Assembly (NCBI RefSeq): GCF_947501665.1
Contig: NZ_CANMWS010000014.1
Span: 1 to 64,000 of the forward strand
Source of the DNA: an uncultured Shewanella sp.
GTDB lineage: Bacteria; Pseudomonadota; Gammaproteobacteria; Enterobacterales; Shewanellaceae
DNA length: 64,000 bases
Direction: 5' to 3'
Shown here: in pieces, positions 27,688 to 37,744 of the stretch
How the letters are laid out: every line of letters begins with the position of its first letter
Numbering within the stretch: the stretch's first letter is position 1
Notes under the pieces: generated by a model
Databases searched by the model: none
What the model was told of the DNA's origin: nothing
What the model saw: the letters and a program-made list of their open reading frames with translations, nothing else
Made by a program: the position numbers and the translations under genes

Positions 27688-29505
27688 TTATTTACTGCTG
27701 CGGTTATGACGCTTACGCTCATTCTCAGTCAAATAACGCTTACGAACACGAATATTTTCAGGTGTCACCTCAACTAACTCATCATCATCAATAAACTCTA
27801 ATGCTTGCTCTAGAGTCATTTCAATATGTGGCGTTAAGACTTGTGCTTCATCAGTACCTGAAGCGCGCATGTTAGTAAGCTGCTTACCTTTCAAACAGTT
27901 AACTGTCAAATCGTTAGCTCGCGCATGCAAACCAATCACTTGACCTTCATACACTTCTGCAGCATGACCAATAAAGAGGCGGCCACGATCTTGCAAACCA
28001 AATAATGCGAATGTCAATGCTTTACCAGTAGCATTAGAAATCAAAACACCACGTGCACGCTGACCAATATCACCCCCTTTCACTGGACCATAATGATCAA
28101 ATGAATGATAAATAAGGCCAGTACCAGACGTTGATGTCATGAACTCAGTTTGGAAACCAATTAAACCACGGCTTGGAATAATAAAGTCGATACGAACACG
28201 ACCCTTACCATCAAGCTGCATGTCTTTCATATCACCTTTACGGATCCCTAACTTCTCTATGACACTCCCTTGATGTTCTTCTTCAACATCAACCGTCAAT
28301 GTTTCGTAAGGTTCACACATCACGCCATCAATTTCTTTTTCGATAACTTCTGGACGCGATACCGCTAACTCATAACCTTCACGACGCATGTTTTCAATCA
28401 GAATTGAAAGGTGAAGTTCACCACGACCTGATACACGGAAACGATCTGGGCTTTCAGTCTCTTCAACGCGAAGTGCAACGTTATGTACAAGTTCCTGCTC
28501 TAAACGCTCAAGGATATTACGCGAAGTAACGTATTTACCTTCTTTACCTGCGAATGGAGAGGTGTTGACTTGGAAAGTCATAGTAAGTGTTGGCTCATCA
28601 ACCGATAATGGCGGTAGAGCCTCTACGGTAGTTGTTGCACAAACAGTATCTGAAATTTGAAGCTGACCAAGACCGGTAATCGCCACAATATCACCTGCAT
28701 TGGCAACATCGACTTCATGACGGTCAAGACCCATGTAACCAAGCACTTGACCCATTTTACCATTGCGTTTCTTACCGTCAGCGCCTACGACTGTAACTTG
28801 CTGATTGGTTTTAACGCTACCACGCTTGATACGACCAACACCGATTACCCCTACATATGAGTTGTAATCAAGTTGAGAGATCTGCATTTGGAAATCACCT
28901 TCTGCATCGGCATCAGGAGAAGAGACTTTTTCCACAATTGTTTCAAACAATGGTGTCATATCTTCACTTGTTTCATCTGGATCAAGTGAAGCAAAACCAT
29001 TTAATGCTGACGCATAAACGATTGGAAAGTCCAATTGCTCATCGGTTGCACCTAAATTATCAAACAAATCAAAAACTTGATCAATTACCCAATCAGGACG
29101 AGCACCTGGGCGGTCAATTTTGTTAATGACGACAATTGGTTTAAGGCCTTGCGCGAACGCTTTTTTGGTCACAAAACGAGTTTGTGGCATAGGACCATCA
29201 ACCGCATCAACTAACAATAAAACAGAGTCGACCATTGACAAGACACGCTCAACTTCACCACCGAAATCGGCGTGACCTGGAGTATCAACGATATTAATAC
29301 GATAATCGTTCCACTTGATGGCAGTGTTCTTGGCCAGAATCGTGATCCCACGCTCCTTTTCAAGATCATTTGAATCCATCACCCGCTCAGCGGCTTCTCC
29401 TCGAGACTCAAGGGTTCCTGACTGCGCCAGCAGCTTATCAACCAAGGTCGTTTTACCATGGTCAACGTGTGCAATAATGGCGATGTTACGTAAATTCTCT
29501 AACAC
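27688..29505 (-). CDS. typA: Ribosome-associated GTPase TypA/BipA
   Basis: 605 residues from a GTG at 29505 ([26 protein letters not shown]), with AAGAGG about 10 bases upstream; the frame runs to 29562, but family members start here. G motifs are AHVDHGKTT (residues 11-19), [19 protein letters not shown] and NKIDRP; domain II, the EF-G-like domain and the BipA-specific C-terminal domain follow. It supports 50S assembly and growth in cold or stress. It lies alone upstream of the yihY group and divergent from glnA. Confidence 0.97.
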   Translation of the reverse strand: MLENLRNIAIIAHVDHGKTTLVDKLLAQSGTLESRGEAAERVMDSNDLEKERGITILAKNTAIKWNDYRINIVDTPGHADFGGEVERVLSMVDSVLLLVDAVDGPMPQTRFVTKKAFAQGLKPIVVINKIDRPGARPDWVIDQVFDLFDNLGATDEQLDFPIVYASALNGFASLDPDETSEDMTPLFETIVEKVSSPDADAEGDFQMQISQLDYNSYVGVIGVGRIKRGSVKTNQQVTVVGADGKKRNGKMGQVLGYMGLDRHEVDVANAGDIVAITGLGQLQISDTVCATTTVEALPPLSVDEPTLTMTFQVNTSPFAGKEGKYVTSRNILERLEQELVHNVALRVEETESPDRFRVSGRGELHLSILIENMRREGYELAVSRPEVIEKEIDGVMCEPYETLTVDVEEEHQGSVIEKLGIRKGDMKDMQLDGKGRVRIDFIIPSRGLIGFQTEFMTSTSGTGLIYHSFDHYGPVKGGDIGQRARGVLISNATGKALTFALFGLQDRGRLFIGHAAEVYEGQVIGLHARANDLTVNCLKGKQLTNMRASGTDEAQVLTPHIEMTLEQALEFIDDDELVEVTPENIRVRKRYLTENERKRHNRSSK

Positions 29506-29907
29506 GGCTAAACCTCTTACCATCGGGATATATATAGGGTTATTATAACGAAACAAATACACTTCATTTTATTCGTTACGATAAAAAGCGTGCTATTCTA
29601 CTCTAGCCTAGAGTAATCTCACAGGATTATTTTTAACCAATCACAATAAAGTTACCTTTTTAGTGACTTTTGTTACTCAGGCCAATCAAATCCAATCAAT
29701 AATCATGCAGTTTAATACAAATGATAATTTTTTTTGCAAGAGCCCAAACTGAAGGTGCACAATAATCGAGCATTTATCGATCCAGTAAAGTCACTTTTTT
29801 ATTATCTCAATCAAATAATCAGCTATTCTTTTTACACCATGAAGGTAAGATGATGAGTTATAGAGTATTTACTCTTTACCATTATTCACTTACTTTACCG
29901 GATTGAG

Positions 29908-29924
29908 TGCACTGATATGATGCG
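29908..29924. promoter_or_regulatory. Weak NtrC-like site upstream of glnA
   Basis: TGCAC-N7-ATGCG resembles the NtrC pattern TGCAC-N7-GTGCA with mismatches in the second half. It is 45 bases from the strong site centred at 29961, roughly four helical turns, which would allow two dimers on one face. Confidence 0.4.
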
Positions 29925-29952
29925 AATGAAAGCGCTAAAATCGTGCAACCAA

Positions 29953-29969
29953 CGCACCAAATTGGTGCG
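29953..29969. promoter_or_regulatory. NtrC-binding palindrome upstream of glnA
   Basis: CGCACCAAATTGGTGCG is a perfect 17-bp palindrome fitting TGCAC-N7-GTGCA except for the outermost bases. It lies about 80 bases upstream of the sigma-54 promoter, an enhancer distance. Confidence 0.8.
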
Positions 29970-30032
29970 AAACACCCCCAGATTAAAATGGTAAAGATCT
30001 TATAATTATTTTAAATCATATTGTTACAATAT

Positions 30033-30047
30033 TGGCACGGCTCTCGC
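30033..30047 (+). promoter_or_regulatory. Sigma-54 promoter of glnA
   Basis: TGGCACG-N4-TCGC has GG and GC 10 bases apart, as in -24/-12 promoters (consensus TGGCACG-N4-TTGC). It lies about 85 bases before the glnA start. With the NtrC palindrome it gives the classic nitrogen-regulated glnA promoter. Confidence 0.8.
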
Positions 30048-30133
30048 TAATAGTCTTTCGAACTGCATCTAGCCAAAAATATGATGCCATTGAAATTAGA
30101 GTGTGACTTTACCCAACTCGGAGACTTTATATA

Positions 30134-31543
30134 ATGTCAGCTGAATCAGTTTTACAGCAATTACAAGAATTAGAAGTTAAATTTGTTGATTTGCGTTTTA
30201 CCGATACTCGAGGTAAAGAGCAACACGTCTCAATTCCAGCTCATCAGATTGATGATGACTTCTTTGAAGACGGTAAAATGTTTGATGGCTCCTCTATTTC
30301 AGGTTGGAAAGGGATCAACGAATCTGACATGGTGCTGATGCCTGATCCTAGCAGTTTTGTTCTTGATCCTTTCACAGCCGATGTCACTGCCAATATACGT
30401 TGTGATATTTTAGAACCGACCACCATGTCTGGCTATAACCGTGATCCTCGCTCTATCGCTAAAAAAGCAGAAGAGTACCTTCGCTCTACAGGTATTGCTG
30501 ACACGGTATTAGTTGGCCCTGAACCAGAATTTTTCTTATTTGACGACGTTAAATATGGCGCAGATATGTCAGGCTGTTTTTATAAAGTTGACGCTGAAGA
30601 AGCCAGTTGGAATTCAGGAAAAAGCTATGAAGGTGGTAACACAGGTCACCGACCTGGCGTTAAAGGTGGTTATTTCCCAGTAGCACCCGTTGATTCTTCA
30701 CAAGATTTACGCAGTGCCATGTGTCTTGTTCTTGAAGAAATGGGACAAGTGGTTGAAGCCCACCACCATGAAGTCGCAACAGCAGGCCAAAATGAAATTG
30801 CAACACGTTTTAATTCTCTGACTCTAAAAGCAGATGAAGTACAAGTATTGAAATATGTCATCCATAATGTTGCCCATGCTTATGGAAAAACAGCCACTTT
30901 TATGCCAAAACCTGTTGTAGGTGATAACGGCAGTGGAATGCACGTTCACCAATCACTCGCTAAAGATGGCGTCAATCTTTTCGCTGGAGATAAATATGGT
31001 GGATTAAGTGAAACTGCCCTATATTATATCGGTGGGATCATCAAACACGCTAAGGCGATCAATGCATTTGCTAATCCAGCAACGAACTCCTACAAACGCC
31101 TAATTCCCCATTTCGAAGCGCCTGTTATGCTAGCTTATTCTGCACGTAACCGCTCAGCTTCTATTCGTATTCCTGTGGTACCAAGTGCAAAAGGTCGTCG
31201 TATTGAGGTACGTTTCCCTGATCCAATGGCAAACCCTTATTTGGCTTTCTCTGCTATGCTAATGGCCGGTATTGATGGGATTCAAAATAAAATTCATCCA
31301 GGTGAAGCTATGGATAAAGATCTCTATGACTTACCAGCTGAAGAAGCTGCTGAGATCCCACAAGTGGCCACCTCATTACAAGAAGCCCTCGACTGCCTCG
31401 ATGCAGATCGTGAATTTTTAACACGTGGTGATGTTTTTTGTAATGATTTCATCGATTCATACATAAACTTAAAACAAGAGGATGTTGAAAAAGTAAACAA
31501 CACCACTCATCCTGTAGAGTTCGAGCTTTACTACAGTCTTTAA
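30134..31543 (+). CDS. glnA: Glutamine synthetase type I
   Basis: 469 residues. Motifs are [12 protein letters not shown] (about 49-60), the metal ligands in [10 protein letters not shown], the ATP-binding [26 protein letters not shown] and the adenylation-site tyrosine in [11 protein letters not shown] (about 390-400). It forms glutamine from glutamate, ammonia and ATP; adenylation control is implied by the Tyr motif. Start ATG 30134 follows CGGAGAC. Unlike the usual glnA-ntrB-ntrC order, ntrBC lie about 7 kb downstream and a strong terminator follows glnA. Confidence 0.98.
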   Translation: MSAESVLQQLQELEVKFVDLRFTDTRGKEQHVSIPAHQIDDDFFEDGKMFDGSSISGWKGINESDMVLMPDPSSFVLDPFTADVTANIRCDILEPTTMSGYNRDPRSIAKKAEEYLRSTGIADTVLVGPEPEFFLFDDVKYGADMSGCFYKVDAEEASWNSGKSYEGGNTGHRPGVKGGYFPVAPVDSSQDLRSAMCLVLEEMGQVVEAHHHEVATAGQNEIATRFNSLTLKADEVQVLKYVIHNVAHAYGKTATFMPKPVVGDNGSGMHVHQSLAKDGVNLFAGDKYGGLSETALYYIGGIIKHAKAINAFANPATNSYKRLIPHFEAPVMLAYSARNRSASIRIPVVPSAKGRRIEVRFPDPMANPYLAFSAMLMAGIDGIQNKIHPGEAMDKDLYDLPAEEAAEIPQVATSLQEALDCLDADREFLTRGDVFCNDFIDSYINLKQEDVEKVNNTTHPVEFELYYSL

Positions 31544-31576
31544 ATATCAGCTATGCCTTCGAGAATAAATCCTCGG

Positions 31577-31599
31577 CCGCCTCTTTGAGGCGGTTTTTT
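31577..31599 (+). terminator. Rho-independent terminator of glnA
   Basis: CCGCCTC / GAGGCGG with a 3-base loop followed by six T, about 34 bases after the glnA stop. Confidence 0.92.
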
Positions 31600-31802
31600 C
31601 CCCATTGACTATCCTACCTTTGTACCTCGCCCTATCACTGACTACACTTTATGATAAGTAAGTCGTAATTCAGTTAACTTATGGTAATGTTAATCAATCA
31701 AATGAAAAATAATCACGCTAACTCAGACGATGTCCAATAAATTGGCTTTTATTTCTGAGGGTATTTTTCATCATAATGAATCCACTAAATCAGGGTATCG
31801 TC

Positions 31803-33962
31803 ATGATAATACAGATAATGCGCTTATTGAAATCAGCCGTGATAGGTATGTTACTTGTCAGCTTATTTCCAATAGCAGCCTTCGCCGTTGATTGGCCTCA
31901 AGAAATTACAGAACCAGAAGGAAAAATTGTTGTTTATCAACTTCAACCTGACTCTTTATCGGGCAATACTCTCCAAGGAAAAGCGGCCTTATCAATTGAA
32001 TTAACAGGCCAAAGCACGCCCACTTTCGGCGCCTTTTGGTTCATCGCTAGAGTCGATACCGGCAGTGAAGTTGCTCAAGTAAGAGATGTCGATGTCACAC
32101 AAATTAAATGGCCAGATTCAACACCTAATACCGATAAACTCAATACGATTGTTGATAATGCGCTAAAATCCACCACATTTCAGCTTTCAATGAAAAGCTT
32201 AACAGCCAGTTTAGCAAGCTCAAAGCAAGAAAGAAAAAGCTTAGAAGAACTTAAAAATACAGCCCCAACCATCATTTTCAAACAAGAACTCACAGTTTTA
32301 CTCACTTATGATGGTGCGCCAATTTATCGGGCTATTGATAATTCGCAATATGAAAGAGTCATTAACACTCCCTTTGCAGTTGCACGAAATAAAACGACTA
32401 AAAAACTTTATTTAAGCAGTGGTAGCTTTTGGTATGAAGCTGACAACCCATTAGGCCCTTGGACATTAACCCGCAAGCCACCTGCAGAGCTTGTAAAGTT
32501 GATGCCTAAACCCAAAACAACCTCGTCGACCTCAGGTACTCCACCTGCTATTTATGCCACAACGACTCCTACTGAGCTTATTTCAACTCAAGGACAACCA
32601 AAATGGAAAAGTTTAATTGCAGGACAATTACTTTATGTCACCAATACAGAAGTACCTTGGATAAGAGATACCTCCAATAATAAAATGTATGTTTTACTGT
32701 CAGGTCGTTGGTATAGCGCTGCAAAAGAATCAGGCCCTTGGACCTTTGTGAGAGCAGATAAATTACCAGAGAGCTTTAGCAATATTCCCCCAGATTCAGA
32801 TATCAGTGGTGTACGAGTATCCGTTGCAGGTACTGCGGAAGCCAATGAAGCTGTTATCAATGCCAAGATCCCGCAAACGGCAGCCATCACTCGTAAGGGC
32901 ACGACAACAACAGTCACTTACAATGGCGACCCCAAATTTGAAATGATCCCAGGCACTCAAGTCGCCTATGCTGTCAATACTGACTCACAAGTATTAAGAG
33001 TGGATAACAAGTTCTATGCCGTCGATAATGGTGTTTGGTTTATTGCCTCGTCACCAACAGGGCCTTGGATTGTTGCCGATCATATTCCGAGTGAGCAAAT
33101 CGCTCAAATACCACCAAGCTCCCCTGTTTATAACACGACTTATGTGCAAATTTATGATTCGACTCCTGATGTCGTTTATGTTGGCTATACTTCAGGCTAT
33201 TTATGGTCCTATCCGTATTATGGTGTCCCCGTTTATGGTACAGGCTGGTATTACCCCCCATTATGGGGTCCCTACTATTATCCCAGACCCGTAACATGGG
33301 GAGTTTACGTTGGTTATAACCCATGGATTGGTTGGAACTATGGTATGTCTTGGGGTTATGGCTTCTATAGTGCAGGATTTGCATGGGGTGTTGCTTGGGG
33401 AGGAGGATATTATGCAGGAGGCTATCACGGCGGAGGTTATCGCTCACCAGTCTTTATCAATAATGGCAATATTAATATCAATACAGGTAATATTAATATT
33501 GGAAATAATATAAACTTTGGAAATAAAACCAATATAAACAATCAAATACAAAAAAACAATATTACTAGGAATAATATTTATAATAACCCTCAAAACAGAG
33601 TAAGAAATGCTGATAAGTCGACCTTAAATAAAAATTTTACTCAAGCAACTCATAATCCAACACGAAAGAATAATGTTTTTTCAGATAGAAATGGAAACGT
33701 TGCTCGCGATAATAATGGACAATGGCAAAGCCGAACAAACAAACAATGGCAAAATGTTAGCAATCAGCACAACATGTCTCAAACACAAAAAAATAACCTG
33801 AATAACAAAGCCCAAAATCATACCAATGGTTCAGGTGACTTCTCAAATGATTTCAAGCAACAAATGAATAATCGGGGTATCGATAGAGATAGTTTAAATA
33901 ACTCAAGAAACATCCGTCAAAATTTTCAAGGTCAAGGACGTTTCCAAAGAGGACGTAAATAA
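31803..33962 (+). CDS. Secreted repeat protein with Trp/Tyr/Gly-rich and Asn-rich tail
   Basis: 719 residues from ATG 31803 (CAGGG at good spacing); an ATG at 31776 in frame is possible. Signal peptide to about residue 28 (AAFA-V). Three units of 65-70 residues follow at about 169-233, 264-329 and 372-438; each has a YDG/YNG- or W-led start, a run like NT-VA-R--NKKLY, W(F/Y), then GPW and IPP. Next comes a segment dominated by Tyr, Trp, Pro and Gly (about 455-560, YPYYGVPVYGTGWYYPP) and an Asn/Gln-rich basic tail (about 560-719, NININTGNINIGNN). Similar proteins are annotated in databases as carbohydrate-binding family V/XII; no function is established. Confidence 0.75.
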   Translation: MIIQIMRLLKSAVIGMLLVSLFPIAAFAVDWPQEITEPEGKIVVYQLQPDSLSGNTLQGKAALSIELTGQSTPTFGAFWFIARVDTGSEVAQVRDVDVTQIKWPDSTPNTDKLNTIVDNALKSTTFQLSMKSLTASLASSKQERKSLEELKNTAPTIIFKQELTVLLTYDGAPIYRAIDNSQYERVINTPFAVARNKTTKKLYLSSGSFWYEADNPLGPWTLTRKPPAELVKLMPKPKTTSSTSGTPPAIYATTTPTELISTQGQPKWKSLIAGQLLYVTNTEVPWIRDTSNNKMYVLLSGRWYSAAKESGPWTFVRADKLPESFSNIPPDSDISGVRVSVAGTAEANEAVINAKIPQTAAITRKGTTTTVTYNGDPKFEMIPGTQVAYAVNTDSQVLRVDNKFYAVDNGVWFIASSPTGPWIVADHIPSEQIAQIPPSSPVYNTTYVQIYDSTPDVVYVGYTSGYLWSYPYYGVPVYGTGWYYPPLWGPYYYPRPVTWGVYVGYNPWIGWNYGMSWGYGFYSAGFAWGVAWGGGYYAGGYHGGGYRSPVFINNGNININTGNINIGNNINFGNKTNINNQIQKNNITRNNIYNNPQNRVRNADKSTLNKNFTQATHNPTRKNNVFSDRNGNVARDNNGQWQSRTNKQWQNVSNQHNMSQTQKNNLNNKAQNHTNGSGDFSNDFKQQMNNRGIDRDSLNNSRNIRQNFQGQGRFQRGRK

Positions 33963-33976
33963 CCTCAACAACGAGG

Positions 33977-35599
33977 TCATTTTTCTTTAAATTGAAAACA
34001 TTGAATGTTATTACGCCCTTTATGTTTAGCCGCATAAAGGGCCTCATCTGCCTGTTCTATGATATTTTCTTCATTATTTCCCGTAAAACGACAAATACCC
34101 GCTGAAAAACTCACTTTAAACTCACCTTGCTCGCTACTGTGTTCTAATTGATTAAATGCTTCTCTAATTTCATTCATTACAAACAAGGCTTCACTTTCTC
34201 GTGTTCCAGGAAAAACCACAGCAAACTCTTCCCCTCCATAACGTCCAATACTGTGACTGCCCCTCAACCTTTGCTTAAGAAATAAAGAAAGCGTTGAGAT
34301 AACTTTATCGCCAACAGTATGACCATAGCTATCATTAACTTTCTTAAAAAAATCAATATCAACCATAGCAAAACACAAGGCTTCCCCTTGCTCTTTGGCA
34401 TAACGGCATGCTTGCTTCAATTTATCTAATATATGTGTATGATTAAATAATCCTGTTAAACTATCCCGAATAATCAAATCATTGAGTACTCGACCTCGCT
34501 CACAACGCGTTTGCACCGTTGAAACAAGGTGTTTTGGCGCAATAGGCTTAGTGAGAAAATCATCTCCTCCCAACTTCATAGCATTTAATTGAATATCTTT
34601 ATTATTCTCACCTGAAAGGAATAAAATAGGCAATCGTAAGTATGCCGATTGCTGCCGAATAACACTGGCTAATTCCACTCCTGTGCACCCTGGCATATAC
34701 ATATCCATTAATATCAATTCGGGTTCAAATTGCTCCATAGCATCTAATATCATCAAGGGCTCAGTCACAATATGCGTTATCATTCCCGCCCGATTTAATG
34801 CATGCTCACAAAACAGTGCTTGGCTATGAGAATCATCCATGATTAATACCTTATAAGGCTTTAATGATGGACTGGTATAAAATTGTTCTACTGAACGAAG
34901 CAATTGAGCCACTGTCGGTCGCACATAGAAACCCGAACCACCCACATGGCAAGCAGATAATCGAAGTTCAATCGAGACATTTTCTTGATGAGTAATAAAA
35001 ATTTTAGGTACATTTGCCTGGTGAGCCTTCATCAACTCAATACCTAATCCTTCTTCGTCAAAATCAACATCAATGATAATAGCGCTTCGCGTGAACTCGT
35101 TTGATCGTGAAATAAAATCTTGCTTATTTTTAATAATCTTGCAATAAACATCAAAGAAAACAAGCTGTTCAGCCAACTTTTCTGCCAACTCTTGGTTTAA
35201 TGCTAGAAGAATAGGATATTTATGTGGAATATAAGGCGCAGGATCCAGTTTATCATCATGACGTAACACTATTTTGGCAAGGACATTAATGTCATAATCT
35301 AAAGACACCAACTCTTCAAATTTCAAGTTGCGATTCATCTGCTGTAAGCTATTTAACTGCAATTGAATTTTAATCACTTTGTCCAATAAATCCTGTGACT
35401 CCACTTCTTTTATTTGACGGAATAAGCCATGAACTTTATCAATGAGTTTATCTAACTCATACTGTGTCAAACTCATCTGAGCGACATCAACATCTATGGG
35501 TGACGAATAAAATGTTCGCCAGCAATGCAATAATTCTCTCACCTTATGAGTTATTTTTTGAGGTAACTTATTCTTGACAGTCTGCTGATTATTCACCAT
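33977..35599 (-). CDS. Response regulator with GGDEF (diguanylate cyclase) domain
   Basis: 540 residues. After an N-terminal helical part (1-115) there is a degenerate receiver-like domain (about 125-240), then a true receiver (about 248-365; VLIMDDSH and phospho-acceptor LILMDMYMPGCTGVEL), then a GGDEF domain (about 375-538) with the intact active site GRYGGEEFAVVFPG. The inhibitory I-site, RxxD five residues before, reads RGSH, so product inhibition may be absent. Predicted to make c-di-GMP on phosphorylation, PleD-like in layout. No sensor kinase is adjacent. Confidence 0.85.
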   Translation of the reverse strand: MVNNQQTVKNKLPQKITHKVRELLHCWRTFYSSPIDVDVAQMSLTQYELDKLIDKVHGLFRQIKEVESQDLLDKVIKIQLQLNSLQQMNRNLKFEELVSLDYDINVLAKIVLRHDDKLDPAPYIPHKYPILLALNQELAEKLAEQLVFFDVYCKIIKNKQDFISRSNEFTRSAIIIDVDFDEEGLGIELMKAHQANVPKIFITHQENVSIELRLSACHVGGSGFYVRPTVAQLLRSVEQFYTSPSLKPYKVLIMDDSHSQALFCEHALNRAGMITHIVTEPLMILDAMEQFEPELILMDMYMPGCTGVELASVIRQQSAYLRLPILFLSGENNKDIQLNAMKLGGDDFLTKPIAPKHLVSTVQTRCERGRVLNDLIIRDSLTGLFNHTHILDKLKQACRYAKEQGEALCFAMVDIDFFKKVNDSYGHTVGDKVISTLSLFLKQRLRGSHSIGRYGGEEFAVVFPGTRESEALFVMNEIREAFNQLEHSSEQGEFKVSFSAGICRFTGNNEENIIEQADEALYAAKHKGRNNIQCFQFKEK

Positions 35600-35782
35600 G
35601 AGACTCTCTTTCCTCTTATGCCATTAATCCATTCCTTACAGTATAGCTGTCCCCTGTTTACTTTCTCTAAATACTGAATCCACATGATTTAAAAGTGTGA
35701 GTTTCATCACCGTCAAAATACTCGAATACGATGCATTCAAGATGGCTCTAGCATATTTTTACGAACCCAATATAAAAACCAA

Positions 35783-35797
35783 TAGACGACCGGTCTA
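35783..35797. promoter_or_regulatory. NemR-type operator
   Basis: TAGACGACCGGTCTA has the arms TAGAC and GTCTA, 5 bases apart, centred 28 bases before the regulator start. E. coli NemR binds TAGACC-N4-GGTCTA, a close relative of this box. Autorepression is likely. Confidence 0.65.
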
Positions 35798-35817
35798 TTT
35801 TAACGTAATCTCTTGTG

Positions 35818-36405
35818 ATGAAAAAAACACCTCATACCACCAAACAACAAATCATCAATTCAGGTTATAGATTAATTTCTCAAAAAGGCTTTACCCATGT
35901 CGGGTTATCGCAAATTTTAAAGTTTGCAAACGTCCCAAAAGGCTCGTTTTATCACTATTTTTCATCAAAAGAACAATTTGGCGAGAGTGTTATCCAAGAG
36001 CACTTTAAGCACTACTTGGATTCCATAGACAACTTATTTAATGCGACTAACAAAAATGGCTATCAAAAATTAATCAGTTATTGGCAGCAATGGGAGAATA
36101 CACAAACACAATCACATCACTCTCAACAGTGCCTAGTCGTTAAACTTAGCGCCGAAGTGGCTGATTTATCAGAACCTATGCGTTTAGCCTTAAAAACAGG
36201 GGCAAATGAGATTATAAAACGCATCACCGATTGTGTTCAGGCGGGAATAGAAGATGGCTCAATTAAGCCTATAAAGCCATCAAGTACTGCCGAAACCTTG
36301 TACCAAATGTGGCTTGGAGCAAGTTTGCTGAATAAGCTATACCGAGATGGAAGCGCAATAAATAACGCCATGGAACGTACTCAACAACTATTAAAACCAG
36401 AATAA
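35818..36405 (+). CDS. NemR-like TetR-family repressor
   Basis: 195 residues from ATG 35818 (a GTG directly before is possible). The helix-turn-helix is GFTHVGLSQILKFANVPKGSFYHYFSSKEQFGE (about 23-55). The ligand domain has QCLVVKLSAEVADLSEPMR (about 100-118), closely like E. coli NemR, whose single reactive cysteine there senses electrophiles and hypochlorite. The next gene is a YqhD-type aldehyde reductase, so the pair probably detoxifies reactive aldehydes. The operator at 35783-35797 supports this role. Confidence 0.8.
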   Translation: MKKTPHTTKQQIINSGYRLISQKGFTHVGLSQILKFANVPKGSFYHYFSSKEQFGESVIQEHFKHYLDSIDNLFNATNKNGYQKLISYWQQWENTQTQSHHSQQCLVVKLSAEVADLSEPMRLALKTGANEIIKRITDCVQAGIEDGSIKPIKPSSTAETLYQMWLGASLLNKLYRDGSAINNAMERTQQLLKPE

Positions 36406-36447
36406 GACCGCAATGGTCACAGTAAAATTTAAAATAAAGGATGTAGC

Positions 36448-37605
36448 ATGTTAGATTTCGAATATTGTAACCCAACCCATATTAGCTTCGGCAAAAACAA
36501 AATTGCCGAATTAGATAAACTGGTGCCAAGTGACGCACGAGTATTAATTCTATTTGGTGGCAGCAGTGCTAAAAAAACAGGAACCCTAGATGAAGTACTC
36601 GCCGCACTTGGTAACAGAAATATCACCGAATTTAGTGGTGTTGAAGCTAACCCAACCTATGAAACTCTCATGCTGGCTGTTGATGTCATCAAAGAAAAAA
36701 ATATCGATTTTCTTCTTGCAGTAGGTGGAGGCTCTGTTATTGACGGTACCAAATTTGTCGCCGCAGCGGCCTTATTTGAAGGAGAGCCTTGGGATATTTT
36801 ATTAAACTGGGGTAATAATGTGACTCAAGCTCTGCCTTTTGGTAGCGTATTAACCCTACCAGCTACAGGCTCTGAAATGAACAGTGGCAGTGTCATCACT
36901 CGTAAAGATATTCAATCTAAGCGTTCATTTATGAGCGATCATGTTTTTCCAAAATTCTCCATTTTAGACCCCACCAAGACCTTTACATTACCCCAAAGAC
37001 AAATTGCCAATGGCGTCGTTGATGCTTTCGTCCATATTATTGAGCAATATCTGACTTACCCCGTTAATGCCGCTGTACAAGACAGATTTTCAGAAGGATT
37101 ATTGCAAACCTTAGTTGAGCTAGGCCCCCAAGCTCTAAGTAATCCGACAGATTATGATATACGCGCGAATCTAATGTGGGTAGCTACTATGGCATTAAAT
37201 GGGCTGATTGGACGAGGGGTACCCCATGATTGGGCAACCCACATGATAGGTCACGAACTCACCGCCCTCTATGATATTGATCATGCTCGAACACTGGCCA
37301 TTATTTTACCAGGTTTATTGGACTGTCAACGAGAGTCTAAAAAAGAGAAACTGTTACAATATGGTGAACGTGTTTGGAATATCTCTCAAGGCACCGAAAA
37401 CCAGCGTATAGATGAAACCATAGCCAAAACCCGCGCTTTCTTTGAAGAAATGGGCATCAAAACACGTTTAAGTGATTATGATCTCAACTACACGCACGTA
37501 AAAGAAATACTAACTAAACTTGAGTTTCATGGTATGACTGCATTAGGCGAACATCAAGATATTGACCTTGAAAGAAGCCGTCATATTTTAGAACGTAACT
37601 TGTAA
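36448..37605 (+). CDS. yqhD: NADPH-dependent iron-type alcohol dehydrogenase, YqhD-like
   Basis: 385 residues, group III metal-dependent alcohol dehydrogenase. N-terminal nucleotide site LLAVGGGSVIDGTKFVAAAA (about 90-109), LTLPATGSEMN (about 137-147), and metal ligands in NGVVDAFVHIIEQY (about 189-202), HDWATHMIGHELTALYDIDHARTLAI (about 255-280). It closely follows E. coli YqhD in sequence throughout, which reduces broad aldehydes with NADPH. It sits 42 bases after the NemR-like gene in one transcription unit. Confidence 0.9.
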   Translation: MLDFEYCNPTHISFGKNKIAELDKLVPSDARVLILFGGSSAKKTGTLDEVLAALGNRNITEFSGVEANPTYETLMLAVDVIKEKNIDFLLAVGGGSVIDGTKFVAAAALFEGEPWDILLNWGNNVTQALPFGSVLTLPATGSEMNSGSVITRKDIQSKRSFMSDHVFPKFSILDPTKTFTLPQRQIANGVVDAFVHIIEQYLTYPVNAAVQDRFSEGLLQTLVELGPQALSNPTDYDIRANLMWVATMALNGLIGRGVPHDWATHMIGHELTALYDIDHARTLAIILPGLLDCQRESKKEKLLQYGERVWNISQGTENQRIDETIAKTRAFFEEMGIKTRLSDYDLNYTHVKEILTKLEFHGMTALGEHQDIDLERSRHILERNL

Positions 37606-37744
37606 TAATGTCATGCCACTCCAAGTATCAAAAATACTTGGGATGGCAAAGCTCCTATCACATTTAATTTTTGCAACACACTACTTTTTTTGTACAAACA
37701 AGCTAATCTACTCAATACTTAATGTTATTTGGGACATCATCCAA

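Larger units (their letters stand above)
29506..30133. other. typA-glnA divergent regulatory region
   Basis: 628 bases without a coding gene. It holds a clear NtrC palindrome, a weaker second NtrC-like site and a sigma-54 promoter for glnA (listed separately). AT-rich stretches near 29700-29850 could carry sigma-70 promoters for either gene, but none was assigned. Confidence 0.5.

Noticed and set aside
33040..33447. Minus-strand open frame inside the repeat protein gene
   Set aside because: It comes from the biased Tyr/Trp/Gly codons read backwards; no start signal or recognisable product.
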